Counted from the first letter of the stretch, positions 41,602 through 50,513 are shown. The stretch is 64,000 nt of DNA from Streptomyces sp. ALI-76-A (GCF_030287445.1 NZ_JASVWB010000002.1:1116001-1180000); one strand, 5' to 3'. Notes: a model not told the origin generated them from the letters alone. Program-made: numbers and translations.

Positions 41602-41618
41602 GATCAACTCCGTTGATC
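41602..41618. promoter_or_regulatory. 17-bp palindrome, copy 9, in a 311-bp divergent region
   Basis: GATCAACTCCGTTGATC preceded by TCCG; arms changed in a complementary way (AGC/GCT to AAC/GTT). The region 41499-41810 separates the minus-strand gene from the plus-strand lipoprotein and contains no ORF with coding bias. An AT-richer stretch TTTGGATAAGATA near 41733 may be part of the lipoprotein promoter. Confidence 0.55.
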
Positions 41619-41810
41619 CCCGAGCGCCAAACAGACCCGCAGGCACCCTGCGCGCCCGAGCCCCGCTCGGCGCGCCCTCTGCACCCCCTTACCTCGCGGC
41701 ATTCTGACTCATCACAGACTGCCACTCGATAAGCATTTGGATAAGATACCCTCGAAGGCCAGTCGATTCAATCGGACTGGTCGGCGACAGGAGAGGCGAG
41801 GTGAGAAGCG

Positions 41811-42644
41811 ATGAAGACCTGGAGGACGAGGAAGGCTGCGCCCGCGGCTGCAGCACTCGCGGTGGCCGCGGGCGTTCTACTCGCCGGATGCTCCAGTGGC
41901 GACGGCAGCACAACCCAGGCGCCGTCTGCGCCGAGTGCGACCGTGAGCACCGTCAAGGTCACCGATATGGCCCTCGGCGAGGCGCTGGGCAAGCTCGCCT
42001 TCCAGGGCACCGGGAGTTCCAGCAAGGACGGCGGGGCCTGCCTAGCCAGCGCAGTGCGGAAGGCGGGAATGCCGGAGGAGGCGCTGGCCTACATCATCAA
42101 GGCCGACGGCGACGACATGGGTGCAGTCATCGACGGACTGAACAAGGTGAGCGAGGACGACGCTGCGCTCCTGGCCTCGCGGTCGCTGCGCGAGGACTTC
42201 GACGCGTGCATCGACAAGGCTCTACTTCCGAACGGCAGCAGCCCCAACACTCAGAGCTACGTGCCGCCGAAGGCAGCCGCGAAGCCTGTAGCTGGCAAAC
42301 CGAACCTGAAGCCGGCATACCCGGTCCGCGCGGATCAGCCGGTCAACTCGTCCATCGAGCTCACCAAGGGCCTGGTCTCGATGTTCTCCTCCTACGCCCG
42401 GGACGAGAGTCAGAAGAAGACCTACGCGGCGGCCGGCCAGTGCCTGTCGACTCTGGTCTACGACGCGGGCTTCAGTCAGGAGGCGCTGCACTTCTTCGCC
42501 GGCGGCGCACGCCTTGGCACTGGGTCGATCGTCGAGCATCTGCCCAGCGACAAGGACAAGGCGATCTGGCAGTCGCCGAGGTTCACCCAGGGGCTTGCCG
42601 ACTGCACGACGAACCCGCCGCCGGATCCCATGCCCGGCTCCTGA
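41811..42644 (+). CDS. Secreted lipoprotein with an internal repeat
   Basis: 277 residues. The signal peptide has a basic start (KTWRTRK), an Ala-rich core and lipobox LLAGC with lipidated Cys at about residue 27, followed by a Ser/Thr/Pro linker. Two halves each hold a CL-type Cys, a G(M/F)..EAL motif (GMPEEALAYI, GFSQEALHFF) and end in a second Cys (FDACIDK, LADCTT), suggesting a duplicated domain with a disulfide in each. A strong terminator follows. Function unknown; the surface location fits a plasmid exclusion or envelope role, which is an inference. Confidence 0.75.
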   Translation: MKTWRTRKAAPAAAALAVAAGVLLAGCSSGDGSTTQAPSAPSATVSTVKVTDMALGEALGKLAFQGTGSSSKDGGACLASAVRKAGMPEEALAYIIKADGDDMGAVIDGLNKVSEDDAALLASRSLREDFDACIDKALLPNGSSPNTQSYVPPKAAAKPVAGKPNLKPAYPVRADQPVNSSIELTKGLVSMFSSYARDESQKKTYAAAGQCLSTLVYDAGFSQEALHFFAGGARLGTGSIVEHLPSDKDKAIWQSPRFTQGLADCTTNPPPDPMPGS

Positions 42645-42666
42645 GTGGGAGTCCATCAGACAGACG

Positions 42667-42702
42667 AAGGGCCGGTGCAATGTGTGTCGCACCGGCCCTT
42701 TT
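42667..42702 (+). terminator. Rho-independent terminator of the lipoprotein gene
   Basis: AAGGGCCGGTGC (42667-42678) and GCACCGGCCCTT (42689-42700) followed by a T-rich tract. Confidence 0.85.
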
Positions 42703-42937
42703 CTCTTCTCGCCGTCACGCGAAGGTGGTGTGGTCCGCAGCAGGTGGCCCCGTCCGAGAGGAAAGGAATCGAGCAGGGCCACCTGCTGCGGCGATGCGCC
42801 GCCAGGGGGGACTGACTGGGCGCTGCTGCGACTCTACTGGTATTTGAGCAGAAGCACAAAGAGCGCATTTGACGTATCAAGTAGCATTGACAAGATGGCC
42901 TCATAGATCAGTCAGACAAGGCAGGGAGAAGCCGCGC

Positions 42938-43348
42938 ATGACCGTCACACAGGAGTTGGAGAAGACGACGCAGCCCGTGCGTGGCATGAAGAAGAAGCCG
43001 CCGGGCGCGACGCAGAGCAGCAGTAGTGGCCGCCAGGGCATGTTCGTCCGGCTGGATCCGGACGACAAACAGCGCGCGGAGTACTGGGCCGACAAGCGCG
43101 GTTTCTCCTCGGTGAACGAGTACGTGGCCGAGGCGGTGGTCGAGAAGATCCGGCGTGAGAACCTCGACTACGACCTGCCGACCCTGGAGATCGCGCGGCT
43201 CAACGAGCTCGTCGACCAGGTCGCGGCGCTGGCGAAGAACTCGGCGAACCTCGAACGCGTCGTCACCACGGGCTTCGACTCGCTGATCGGGCTCACCCGC
43301 GGCGACAACTACCTCCTGGATGACGAGGAGGACGGTGAGCTCGGATGA
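42938..43348 (+). CDS. Ribbon-helix-helix protein resembling relaxosome accessory (MobC-like) factors
   Basis: 136 residues from ATG 42938 (GGGAGAAGCC upstream). After a basic, low-complexity N-terminus, GMFVRLDPDDKQRAEYWADK and GFSSVNEYVAEAVVEKIRR form the beta strand and two helices of an RHH fold. LNELVDQVAALAKNSANLER continues in the style of MobC/MbeC mobilisation proteins. The next gene is coupled by ATGA overlap. A role in oriT binding or plasmid control is inferred; no relaxase is seen in the window. Confidence 0.6.
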   Translation: MTVTQELEKTTQPVRGMKKKPPGATQSSSSGRQGMFVRLDPDDKQRAEYWADKRGFSSVNEYVAEAVVEKIRRENLDYDLPTLEIARLNELVDQVAALAKNSANLERVVTTGFDSLIGLTRGDNYLLDDEEDGELG

Positions 43349-44520
43349 GCCGGGACTTCGCAGAGATGCTGGAAGCGGCCACACCCACCGCCGAGGTGAT
43401 GGAGGTGGACACGTCGTTCCTCGACGCCTACCGGCGCGGCGGGAGCGAGGAGCTCAAGCGCGTCCAGGCCCAGGCGGCACAGCCTGAGCCTGAGGTGGCA
43501 ACGCCCGAGCCGGAGGTGCGGCTCGATGAGGCCGTCGACGGCGACTCTCAACTCGAGGTTGAAGGCCCGCAGGCTGATCCCGACGTGGACGCCGAAGAGG
43601 ATCGCCTGGAGCTGGAGCCGGACCACGAGCCCGACGCCGGCGACTCACAGCGGGCCGGGGGATCCAACCAGCGTGGTGGTGGTGCCGGCGGTGGACAGGG
43701 AGGAACTGCCGGGGTGCTCCCGGGCGGTGCGCCGGCGGGCCCTGCGGCCGATGCTGTTCCGGCTCCCGGGGCACAGCCGGACGTCGAGGACGCCGCCGCA
43801 GCCGAAGTCGCTGCTCATGACGTCGTCGCCTCACCGGATGAACCCGAGCATGTAACGCCCGGCTCGCTGCAGCTCACCGACCATCAGGACGCCGTCCAGA
43901 GTGCGGCCTCGAAGGGGGGCACGGGTAGCACCACCGACGCAGCCGCCACGCTCCCCCAGTCGGGCTTCCGGCTCGCCGGCGTGCAGAGCCAGCCGCACAT
44001 CAAGGCGCTGCCCGAGAGCATCATGAACGCGCTGCGGGAGCAGCTGCGAACAGCCGCAGTCCGCGAGCTGGGCGTGAGCGACAGCGCTGCTCGGGAGTTC
44101 AGCCAGCGGCTGAGCCAGGGCACGCTGGTGACGGCGTTCCTGCTGGCGCAGCTCGACCTGCACCTTGATGCCGATCCTGCCACCGAGCGCGCCGTCGAGC
44201 TGTTCCGCTCCCGCGACCCGCTGCTGGGCAGCGTGGTGGCACGCCTGGCGAACATCGAGGCCGCTGAACGCGAGCGGGACGGGTTGCTGCGCAAACTGCG
44301 CGACGAGTTGGGCGAGGTGCGCCAGACCAGCGCGGTGGTCGAGCAGGCGCTGGCGTACTCCATCGCCGACCGTACGGAGAACTTCTTGCGGGGCTCGCAC
44401 AACCTCCACGACGCGCCGATCACGCACAAGGAGGCGATCTACCTCCGGGACAAGGCCCGGGAGGCGACCAGGAAGCAGTTGAAGCTTGAACGCGAGCGGG
44501 AAGGACGGCCGATTCGATGA
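43345..44520 (+). CDS. Large partner of the RHH protein, unknown function
   Basis: 391 residues, coupled to the RHH gene by ATGA. The first 200 residues are acidic, Pro/Ala/Gly-rich and likely disordered. From about 230 on, structured helices (IMNALREQLRTAAVRELGVS, LVTAFLLAQLDLHLDADP) and a coiled coil (RLANIEAAERERDGLLRKLR) appear, then a basic tail. The next gene again starts by ATGA overlap. A mobilisation or regulatory complex with the RHH protein is plausible but unproven. Confidence 0.55.
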   Translation: MSRDFAEMLEAATPTAEVMEVDTSFLDAYRRGGSEELKRVQAQAAQPEPEVATPEPEVRLDEAVDGDSQLEVEGPQADPDVDAEEDRLELEPDHEPDAGDSQRAGGSNQRGGGAGGGQGGTAGVLPGGAPAGPAADAVPAPGAQPDVEDAAAAEVAAHDVVASPDEPEHVTPGSLQLTDHQDAVQSAASKGGTGSTTDAAATLPQSGFRLAGVQSQPHIKALPESIMNALREQLRTAAVRELGVSDSAAREFSQRLSQGTLVTAFLLAQLDLHLDADPATERAVELFRSRDPLLGSVVARLANIEAAERERDGLLRKLRDELGEVRQTSAVVEQALAYSIADRTENFLRGSHNLHDAPITHKEAIYLRDKAREATRKQLKLEREREGRPIR

Positions 44521-44690
44521 CCACGACAAGCAAGGAGAAGCTCTTCCCCGCCCGGCAGCGCTGCAAGACGTGCGGCAAAGGTCTGGGCCTCCGCGCCCAG
44601 GACCCGGTGTACCTCGGCCTGTACTGCACTCCGCAGTGTGCGGGTATGGCCGCGCCGGCCTCGCGGCCCGAGGACGCGCGGGCAGTTGTG
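44517..44690 (+). CDS. Zinc-finger protein, truncated at 3' end
   Basis: MTTTSKEKLFPARQRCKTCG then VYLGLYCTPQCAG: a CxxC...CxxxC zinc finger. After about 44690 the frame loses coding bias (Gly/Arg-rich) and neighbouring frames carry Hsp20 sequence. It therefore appears cut by a rearrangement; formally the frame ends at 44786. Confidence 0.5.
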
Positions 44691-44709
44691 GCAGTCGGCT
44701 GTCCCCGGT

Positions 44710-44948
44710 GGCGGTGGCCTGGTCCCCGACGAGCCGTGGGAGCCCCCGGCGGAGGTGGAGGAGACCGGCGACGCCTACGTCCTTGAACTGGACGTGCCTG
44801 GCCTGCGCAGGGACGAGGTCGTGGTCGAGGTTCTCGACACCGAGCTCACGGTGCGCGGTGAGGTCAAGGACAAGGAGCGCGGCGGCATCCTGCGTCGACG
44901 GACCCGCAGGGTCGGACAGTTCGCTTTCCGCACGGGGCTGCCTGCGGC
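44710..44948 (+). pseudogene. Hsp20 (alpha-crystallin) core fragment
   Basis: WEPPAEVEETGDAYVLELDV, PGLRRDEVVVEVLDTELTV and GILRRRTRRVGQFAFRTGLP are the central alpha-crystallin strands. N-terminal arm and C-terminal IxI tail are absent. It joins directly to the pseudogene copy at 44949. Confidence 0.75.
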
Positions 44949-45811
44949 GGGGAGTCGTTGGCTCGGCGGTTGCTACGGCGCGGTTCGTCACGCGGGGCGC
45001 GGCGGGCACGGCGATGCTGCCGCTGTCGGGCGGGATCAAAGATCGTGACGGGGCTGCTGTACGGCACGGGCCCGGCCGATGCGCGGCAACTGCTGAGGAA
45101 CACGGAGGACGAGTACGCGGCCGCCGCGCGTGCGCTGGCGGCGTCGCGGGCGGGTGAGACCCTCGTCGAGCACGTCGAGGACCAGGCCGCCGCCGACGCG
45201 CTCGGCTCGGTGCGCCGCCAGGACGAGGAACTGCTGCAGGCCCTGGAGCACAGCCTCGCCGAGCACGCCCGCGCCGTAGGCACGCCCACCAACGGCTCCC
45301 GGCCGGCCCAGGGCGGCGGAGCTCTGGCCGACGCGGCAGTCCACACGGTGCGGGCTGTCTTCGAGCGGGCGCGTGAGGTGACCCGGCGCGGCGGCCGACA
45401 GGCCAGGGGTGCGGCCGAAGGCGCGCTGCGGGAGACGGCGCAGCCTGGCCGCATGGCCGAGGACGTTCAGGGAGCGGTCACGCGGGAGGAGGTCTGCCGA
45501 TTGCCGGGTTCAGCCAGCTCAGCACCGACAAGATCCAGCAGCAGCTGCGCACACTGTCCCAGTCGGAACTGACAGTGATCGAGGGCTACGAGCGCGCGCA
45601 TGCCCGCCGCAAGGGCGTGCTGCAGGCGATCCAGCGACTGCGCGGCAGTGAGCCGTGGGACGGCTACGACGCCATGGGCACGGCCGAGATCACCGCGCGG
45701 CTGCAGGACGCTCCCTCCGGCGTGGTCCGCCAGGTGATGGAGTACGAGCAGCACCACCGGCAGCGCCAGGACGTCATCTCAGCCGCTGAGAGGCGCATCC
45801 CCAGCAGCTGA
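44949..45811 (+). pseudogene. Truncated, frameshifted copy of the 54246-55301 protein
   Basis: In successive frames: ARFVTRGAAGTAMLPL, then from about 45045 ARQLLRNTEDEYAAAARALA, QAAADALGSVRRQDEELLQA, then from about 45490 FSQLSTDKIQQQLRTLSQSE, LTVIEGYERAHARRKGVLQA and the stop at 45811. It aligns along its length with the intact gene at 54.2-55.3 kb but lacks about 75 N-terminal residues and has two frameshifts. Confidence 0.75.
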
Positions 45812-45827
45812 CCGGGCACAAGAGGAA

Positions 45828-45863
45828 GCCGCCCCGGGAGCACCATGCGGGTCCCGGGGCGGC
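45828..45863. terminator. Bidirectional hairpin between convergent genes
   Basis: GCCGCCCCGGGA (45828-45839) pairs with TCCCGGGGCGGC (45852-45863), a perfect 12-bp stem between two converging coding regions. Confidence 0.7.
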
Positions 45864-45932
45864 ATCGCGCTTGCTACGGCCTGTGGGGCCGGGCAGATCG
45901 CACGGCACGCGTAGGGCCTGTGCGGGGTGCGG

Positions 45933-46452
45933 TCATTCGCCGGCCGTGATCTCGATGCGCCGTGGCTTGGCGGCCTCCGCCTTGGGAACCTTGACGGTCA
46001 GCACCCCCTCGCTGAGGGCCGCGTCCACATTCTCCGTGTTGATCTCGCCGGGAAGCAGAGTGCGGTACTCGAACCGGCCGGACGGCCGGTCCGCCGCGTG
46101 CCGCGGCGCAGGACGCCAGTACGTTCGCGTTCCTTGTACTCGCCGGAGATGGACAGCTCCCGGTCGTTCAACTCGATGTTGATGTCGTCCCGCTTGACGC
46201 CGGGGACATCGATCTCGATCAGGAAGGCGTCATCGGTTTCCTCGATGTCGGTCAGCGGCGCCCATGCCGCGCCCTCCGCTATCGGTGCCAGGGCGCCGCC
46301 GAAGGTGGACTCCACAGATTGCCCAGGCGGCCGAAGAGGTCGTTGAACTCGGCGAGCGGGTCCGCAGTCCAGCCGGGGAACCGCCGTTTTGCGACGTTCC
46401 CCCGTGGCTGGGGCTGACACCGGCCGGCGCGCCCCGATTCGGGCCTGCCCAT
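45933..46452 (-). pseudogene. Hsp20 small heat-shock protein gene with two frameshifts
   Basis: From ATG 46452: PLAEFNDLFGRLGN in one frame; then FGGALAPIAEGAAWAPLTDI and EETDDAFLIEIDVPGVKRDD, DRELSISGEYKERERTGVL in a second; then, after about 46075, RFEYRTLLPGEINTENVDAA and LTVKVPKAEAAKPRRIEI to TGA at 45933. Rebuilt, this is a complete Hsp20 with alpha-crystallin core and the conserved L..LPGE...V.A.L..GVL tail. It is a holdase chaperone in this family. Each break is cured by one base. Confidence 0.75.
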
Positions 46453-46527
46453 CGTGTGCCGGCGAGCCGGGTGGCACCCGCGACCGCCGAGCGGTATTGG
46501 CCCGGACAATGGGACACCTGCGACTGA

Positions 46528-46713
46528 TCAGGACGTCGTGGAGGCCATCACGGCTTGGAATGCCTTCATGCACGGCAGACAGTGCTTGTCCACCGCCTGG
46601 TTGCGGGGCTCCTCACGCTTGTCGACGCCGCACAGCGTCAGGGTCTTGTCGGTCGTCAGCACGTGCCACACCGGCTCTCCCGAGGCGTCTGCACCGCACC
46701 ACATTTCATGCAT
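46528..46713 (-). CDS. Small Cys-containing protein
   Basis: 61 residues: MHEMWCGADASGEPVWHVLT, TLTLCGVDKREEP and CLPCMKAFQAV. The VWHVLT...TLCG...C..C pattern is seen in small actinobacterial proteins of unknown function that probably bind zinc. Confidence 0.6.
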   Translation of the reverse strand: MHEMWCGADASGEPVWHVLTTDKTLTLCGVDKREEPRNQAVDKHCLPCMKAFQAVMASTTS

Positions 46714-46905
46714 GATCGACTCTTCCGCAGGAGTGGAGGCCCCTCCCATACCAGCACGGCCCACAGGGGCCGACGCCCCGGGGCAGCCATGCGGGTGACA
46801 CCTACTGGCGCGGCGAAGTGCGCGAGTTGCGCGCCCTCACGATCAGCGCGTTCGTCGCGCACGCCGTCCGCCCTCACCGTGCTCGCGCACCGCTCAGTGA
46901 GATGA

Positions 46906-47397
46906 TCATCCGCAGGGTGAAGCAGGGGGCTGGTGGCGCGGCCCGCGCACTGGTGCCGAGAGATCACTGGTCATGAGGGCTCCGGCTCCTCGTTCCCGGG
47001 CGTGGCTGGCCGCGGCCAGCCAAAGAGCAGATCGTAGCCCGGGGGGGAGCTGCAGGAGGACTCTCCCCATCAGGTCTTCGCCCGCGGCATCGGCCGCAAC
47101 GCTGAGCACCGCGCTCACATCCCAGGTCGCTGTCTGTTCGGTGGCTCCCTCGATCCATGCCGCTGTGGCCCGGATGAACCGCTCCGGGGAGAGCGGTTCG
47201 TGGGCTTGGAGCGGGTTGAGCAGCACCATGGCGAACGTTTCGGGAAGCCGGGATGCCAGCTCGGCTCGTGCCTCACCCACCAGGTGTGCGCCCAAGAGGG
47301 CGAGCACAACGCGGGCGGCCCGCTCAGCCTCCTGCGGTGTGCTGTACTCACCCCGCTCCTGCACCGCTGCCAGGAACTCGTCCCACTGCATGCGCAT
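46906..47397 (-). CDS. DUF2267 family protein
   Basis: 163 residues from ATG 47397 (GGGAGG upstream). MRMQWDEFLAAVQERGEYST, QEAERAARVVLALLGAHLVG and a second helical half with DLMGRVLLQLPPGLRSALWL match DUF2267, a helical domain common near stress and envelope genes in actinomycetes. It is paralogous to the genes at 47889 and 53463. Molecular function unknown. Confidence 0.7.
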   Translation of the reverse strand: MRMQWDEFLAAVQERGEYSTPQEAERAARVVLALLGAHLVGEARAELASRLPETFAMVLLNPLQAHEPLSPERFIRATAAWIEGATEQTATWDVSAVLSVAADAAGEDLMGRVLLQLPPGLRSALWLAAASHARERGAGALMTSDLSAPVRGPRHQPPASPCG

Positions 47398-47503
47398 GGA
47401 ATGCCTCCCTGGTCCATGCGGGCCGACCTCCGTCGCGGCAGGCACTGACGCTGCATGGTGGCCCCGCCGTGATCATTGACCGCCACTGTTCGTATCGCCA
47501 CCT

Positions 47504-47830
47504 TCAGGACTGCCGACCTCGGGACCGGCCGTGGCTACCGCTGGGGGCGGCGAGTTCACGACCCTGGTAGAAGCCTTCCTGCTCCTCGACGACGTACGGG
47601 GCCATCCTGACGCGCCGCTGCGCCTCGGACTCGGAGGCCCGCCAGGAATCGCACGCCTCCTTAGAGTCCCAGAAGGAGACGCCGGTGATCTCCCGTCCAT
47701 CCTCGGACCAGTACGCGAAGGCGCGGCGCAGACCCTCGGGGTAGGGGTCTGGCTGCCACGCTCCCTCGAATTGCTCCAGGGTGCCTGGCCGAAGGCGGCG
47801 CGTGGTCACCCAGACGAAGCGCTCCTCCAT
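47504..47830 (-). CDS. Dimeric alpha+beta barrel (ABM-like) protein
   Basis: 108 residues: FVWVTTRRLRPGTLEQFEGA, FAYWSEDGREITGVSFWDSK and a final strand YVVEEQEGFYQ, in the order of monooxygenase-like ferredoxin barrels. No catalytic residues can be assigned; many such proteins are heme- or quinone-related or stress proteins. Confidence 0.6.
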   Translation of the reverse strand: MEERFVWVTTRRLRPGTLEQFEGAWQPDPYPEGLRRAFAYWSEDGREITGVSFWDSKEACDSWRASESEAQRRVRMAPYVVEEQEGFYQGRELAAPSGSHGRSRGRQS

Positions 47831-47888
47831 CGCGGCCTCCTCTGCAGCGCAGGGTCAGCTTGCCCGCCCCGTGATTGTTGCCGGGACG

Positions 47889-48302
47889 TCAGGTGACGCT
47901 GCCGGTGCTCCCGGCGAAGAGAATGCTGGCGAGTTCGTCGTCCAGCGACTGGCGGACTTTGCTCATCAGGCCACCCTGGGTGGCCTCGCCGACGACCTCC
48001 ACGACGCAGCGGGCCTCGTGGGTGGCCTTGGCCATGTCGGCGCTCGCGCGCTGAGCGACGCGGTTGAGGAATTCCTGGTACTCCATCCGCACACCGGTTT
48101 CCGGCTGATCCGGGGCGGTGGCGACGCGGTGCAGATGCTCACCGATTTCCTGTGGCAGTTGGGCGGCGAGGTTGTCCGCCAGGGGGGCGGGGATGCGCTC
48201 GGCCAGAGTTTCCAGAGTGGCGCGGGTGGCGGCCTCCGCGGTACCCCGGCTGTCCAGATGGGCCCGGGACTGTACCTACCCGATGAAGGTGTCGTGGTCC
48301 AT
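47889..48302 (-). pseudogene. DUF2267 gene with in-frame TAG at codon 9
   Basis: ATG 48302: MDHDTFIG, TAG (48276-48278), VQSRAHLDSRGTAEAATRAT, IPAPLADNLAAQLPQEIGEH, then VVEVVGEATQGGLMSKVRQS to TGA at 47889. DUF2267 proteins normally have Gln at the TAG position (FIGQVQ). Everything after the stop is intact, giving a normal 137-residue two-half protein if the codon is read. An internal ATG at 48086 could give only the second half. Confidence 0.65.
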
Positions 48303-48800
48303 CGTGGCTCCTTCCGGCTCTTCGAAGGCCGATGTTCGTACCCGGATGGCGCGATCGTCCTTTCTGCGGACAGCGGGTGGACGGCATACCTGCTTGCTCC
48401 GGATGAGGCCCCAGTCCCGGGTGCGTCTTCTCTTTCAGCATCGCGCCGATGCCCTCATCGCGCATACGGCGGGCGGCGCCGGAGAAGGACGGCGACCGGA
48501 TGAACGGCTGCACCGTCTTCCAGCAGCGTCACGGTGTGGACACCGCCGTCACGTTGGCCAGCCGGTATTGCGAGCGGTTCGCCGACCACGCCGTCTCGGT
48601 CGCGTGCCGCGTGGTCTTCCTGGTTACGGGCGCGCACGCGAAACGACCTGGCCGATCCGCCCATACCGCGTGATCACCGATTGGCCTTGTCAACGGCGGG
48701 AGCGGCTGTCCACCGCACCCGGCCGCGAACGCCGCCGAGCCCGGAGAGCCTCATACAGGCTCCACCGGAGCAAGCTCGACGGCGTTTCCACGGAAGGCTG
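48303..48800. other. Gene-poor stretch with a CBS-like remnant
   Basis: 498 bp without an intact gene. On the minus strand 48438-48481 encodes AARRMRDEGIGAML, the helix-strand core of a CBS domain, flanked by sequence that loses the frame. The remainder shows no consistent coding bias. Confidence 0.35.
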
Positions 48801-49800
48801 GGCAGCACCCGAGCCCGCTCCCGCACCGGCGCCTCGATCATCCCGTTGCGGGTGCCGCTGATCGCCGGGGAGACCACGGCCTCCTACCTGGCACGGACGG
48901 CGGCCGCCAACGCGCTGGAGCACAGCGAACTGCTGCGCGCCCTGCAGCCCCGCCGCCGCATCCGAACACCCGCCCTGCGGCCGGCCGCCGAGGTCTACCT
49001 GTCGCCCCCGAGCCTGCACCTGCTCGCGGACCTGATCCACCGCCCGGCCGACCAGCTGGCCCGCGCCCTGCCCCACCTGCGTACCACGCACCTCCTCGAA
49101 GACGACACACTCCAGGTGCGCAGTGCAGCGTGGCCGCGCGGCGCCGGGCGAGGGCCGCTGCCCGGCTGCCCGCTGTGCATGGAAGAAGGCGCCTGGCTGG
49201 TCTCCTTCGACCGCCTGTGGACACCGTGCGGGTGCGGCCGCCGCTGGCTGGTCGGCGACCACGGCGGCTACCTCATCGACACCACTCCGCTGCCCGAGCT
49301 GGCCCGCGCACTTCTGCAGCACCGGGCCTTCGTACACCGGCTCGGCCCGGCAGTGACCCGCTCGTCGCGGACGCCCACCAGGTCGCGATGTGGTGGTGGG
49401 TCCACCGCCGCCAGGTCGGCGGCCAAACGTGGCGGCGCAGGGAAGACGCCCTCGGCATGCCCAAGGGCCAGCGACGGACGGCTCCCGCGGTCGTCTACCC
49501 CGAGACCGTGACGCTCGCCGAGGCCATGTGGGCCTGGGAGCAGCGCCGGCACCGCCCGGGAGCCGACCCGCAGGCCTGGCCCTGGCACGTCGCCGAACAA
49601 CTCAACGTGCCAGGGCTCGCCCGGGGTCTTGGGCCCCGGCGCGAGGGCGTGCCACTCGCCCGCTGGCTCACCCACCACACCGCCCGAGCACCCGGGCGCG
49701 GCACCGCGGCAGCCAGGGCCGGAATGGCCACCGGCGCCCCGGAACAGCAGGACGTACGCCACGCGCACGCCGCGCTGTCCCACATGACCGCACCCGAGCG
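48801..49800 (+). pseudogene. TniQ-like protein gene, frameshifted and 3'-truncated
   Basis: IPLRVPLIAGETTASYLART opens the sequence, with a PL.GE...S...R pattern typical of TniQ-type proteins. It is followed by helices (LSPPSLHLLADLIHRPADQL) and a zinc-finger-like PGCPLCMEEGAW...PCGCGRRW, again as in TniQ. Near 49355 the frame changes (VADAHQVAMWWWVHRRQVG, AVVYPETVTLAEAMWAWEQR) and continues to about 49800, where unrelated sequence begins. TniQ proteins act in Tn7-like target selection; here it is isolated and broken. The start is uncertain. Confidence 0.5.
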
Positions 49801-49802
49801 CG

Positions 49803-50171
49803 CGCATCCTCAACAGCATCTACAGCCCCGGACAGGTGCTCGGCTTCATGCGCCACCTGGACCTGGCCGTCGGAATGCGCCTGCACTTCCTGATCTTCGC
49901 CGCGATGTCCGGCCTGCCGGTGCTGCCGCTGTCGTACGCCGGAAAGGTCTTCGACTTCGCCCGCCGGATCGGCGCCCCGGCACTGGTCGGTGTGGCGCGC
50001 GAACAGGCCGGGCTGCTGCTGGCGGAAGTGGACCGGCTGTGGGACGAATACCCCGAGCACCAAGCGCAACTGCAGTCCCGTGTCCGGGAACTGCGCGCAC
50101 TTGCCCAGGACAACTGCACCCGCTGCAAAGCCATCCTCGACATCATCGACGGCATGACCAGCAGCGGCTAG
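49803..50171 (+). pseudogene. C-terminal fragment of a polysaccharide pyruvyl transferase family protein
   Basis: RILNSIYSPGQVLGFMRHLD, LAVGMRLHFLIFAAMSGLPV, YAGKVFDFARRIGAPALVGV and a terminal coiled helix. The GMRLHFLIFA and PL.YAGKV motifs are the C-terminal hallmarks of CsaB/pyruvyltransferase-type proteins. About 300 N-terminal residues are missing, replaced by the TniQ-like end. Confidence 0.65.
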
Positions 50172-50513
50172 CAAGCCGGTCCGCCCCGACGTCCACGCAC
50201 CCGCTGCCGACTCACCGCACCAGAGCGTGCACAGGCGTAAAAAGGTCAGGCTGCCGGCGACTCGCGTGCGTCGTACCCTGATCGATGGTGGCCCTCGAAC
50301 GCGGCTGCCCTGGCCAGCACCGGAGTCGCATCCTTCCTTCCGGCCAGCCGGACGCGTGAGATGCCCCCTCCTCAGCGTCGGCGCCGCGCCAGGGCAGTCC
50401 GCCACCGTACCGGCTACGGCGCTTGCCCGGCCCCGCAAAGTAGCGTCCACTTCCGCTGCGTCAGCTGCCACGGCACCGTGCCGTAAAGTCGCAGACCTCC
50501 ATGACCGGCTTCA
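50172..50513. other. 342 bp without a recognisable gene
   Basis: Only short frames without coding bias. No repeat or hairpin of note. Confidence 0.4.
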
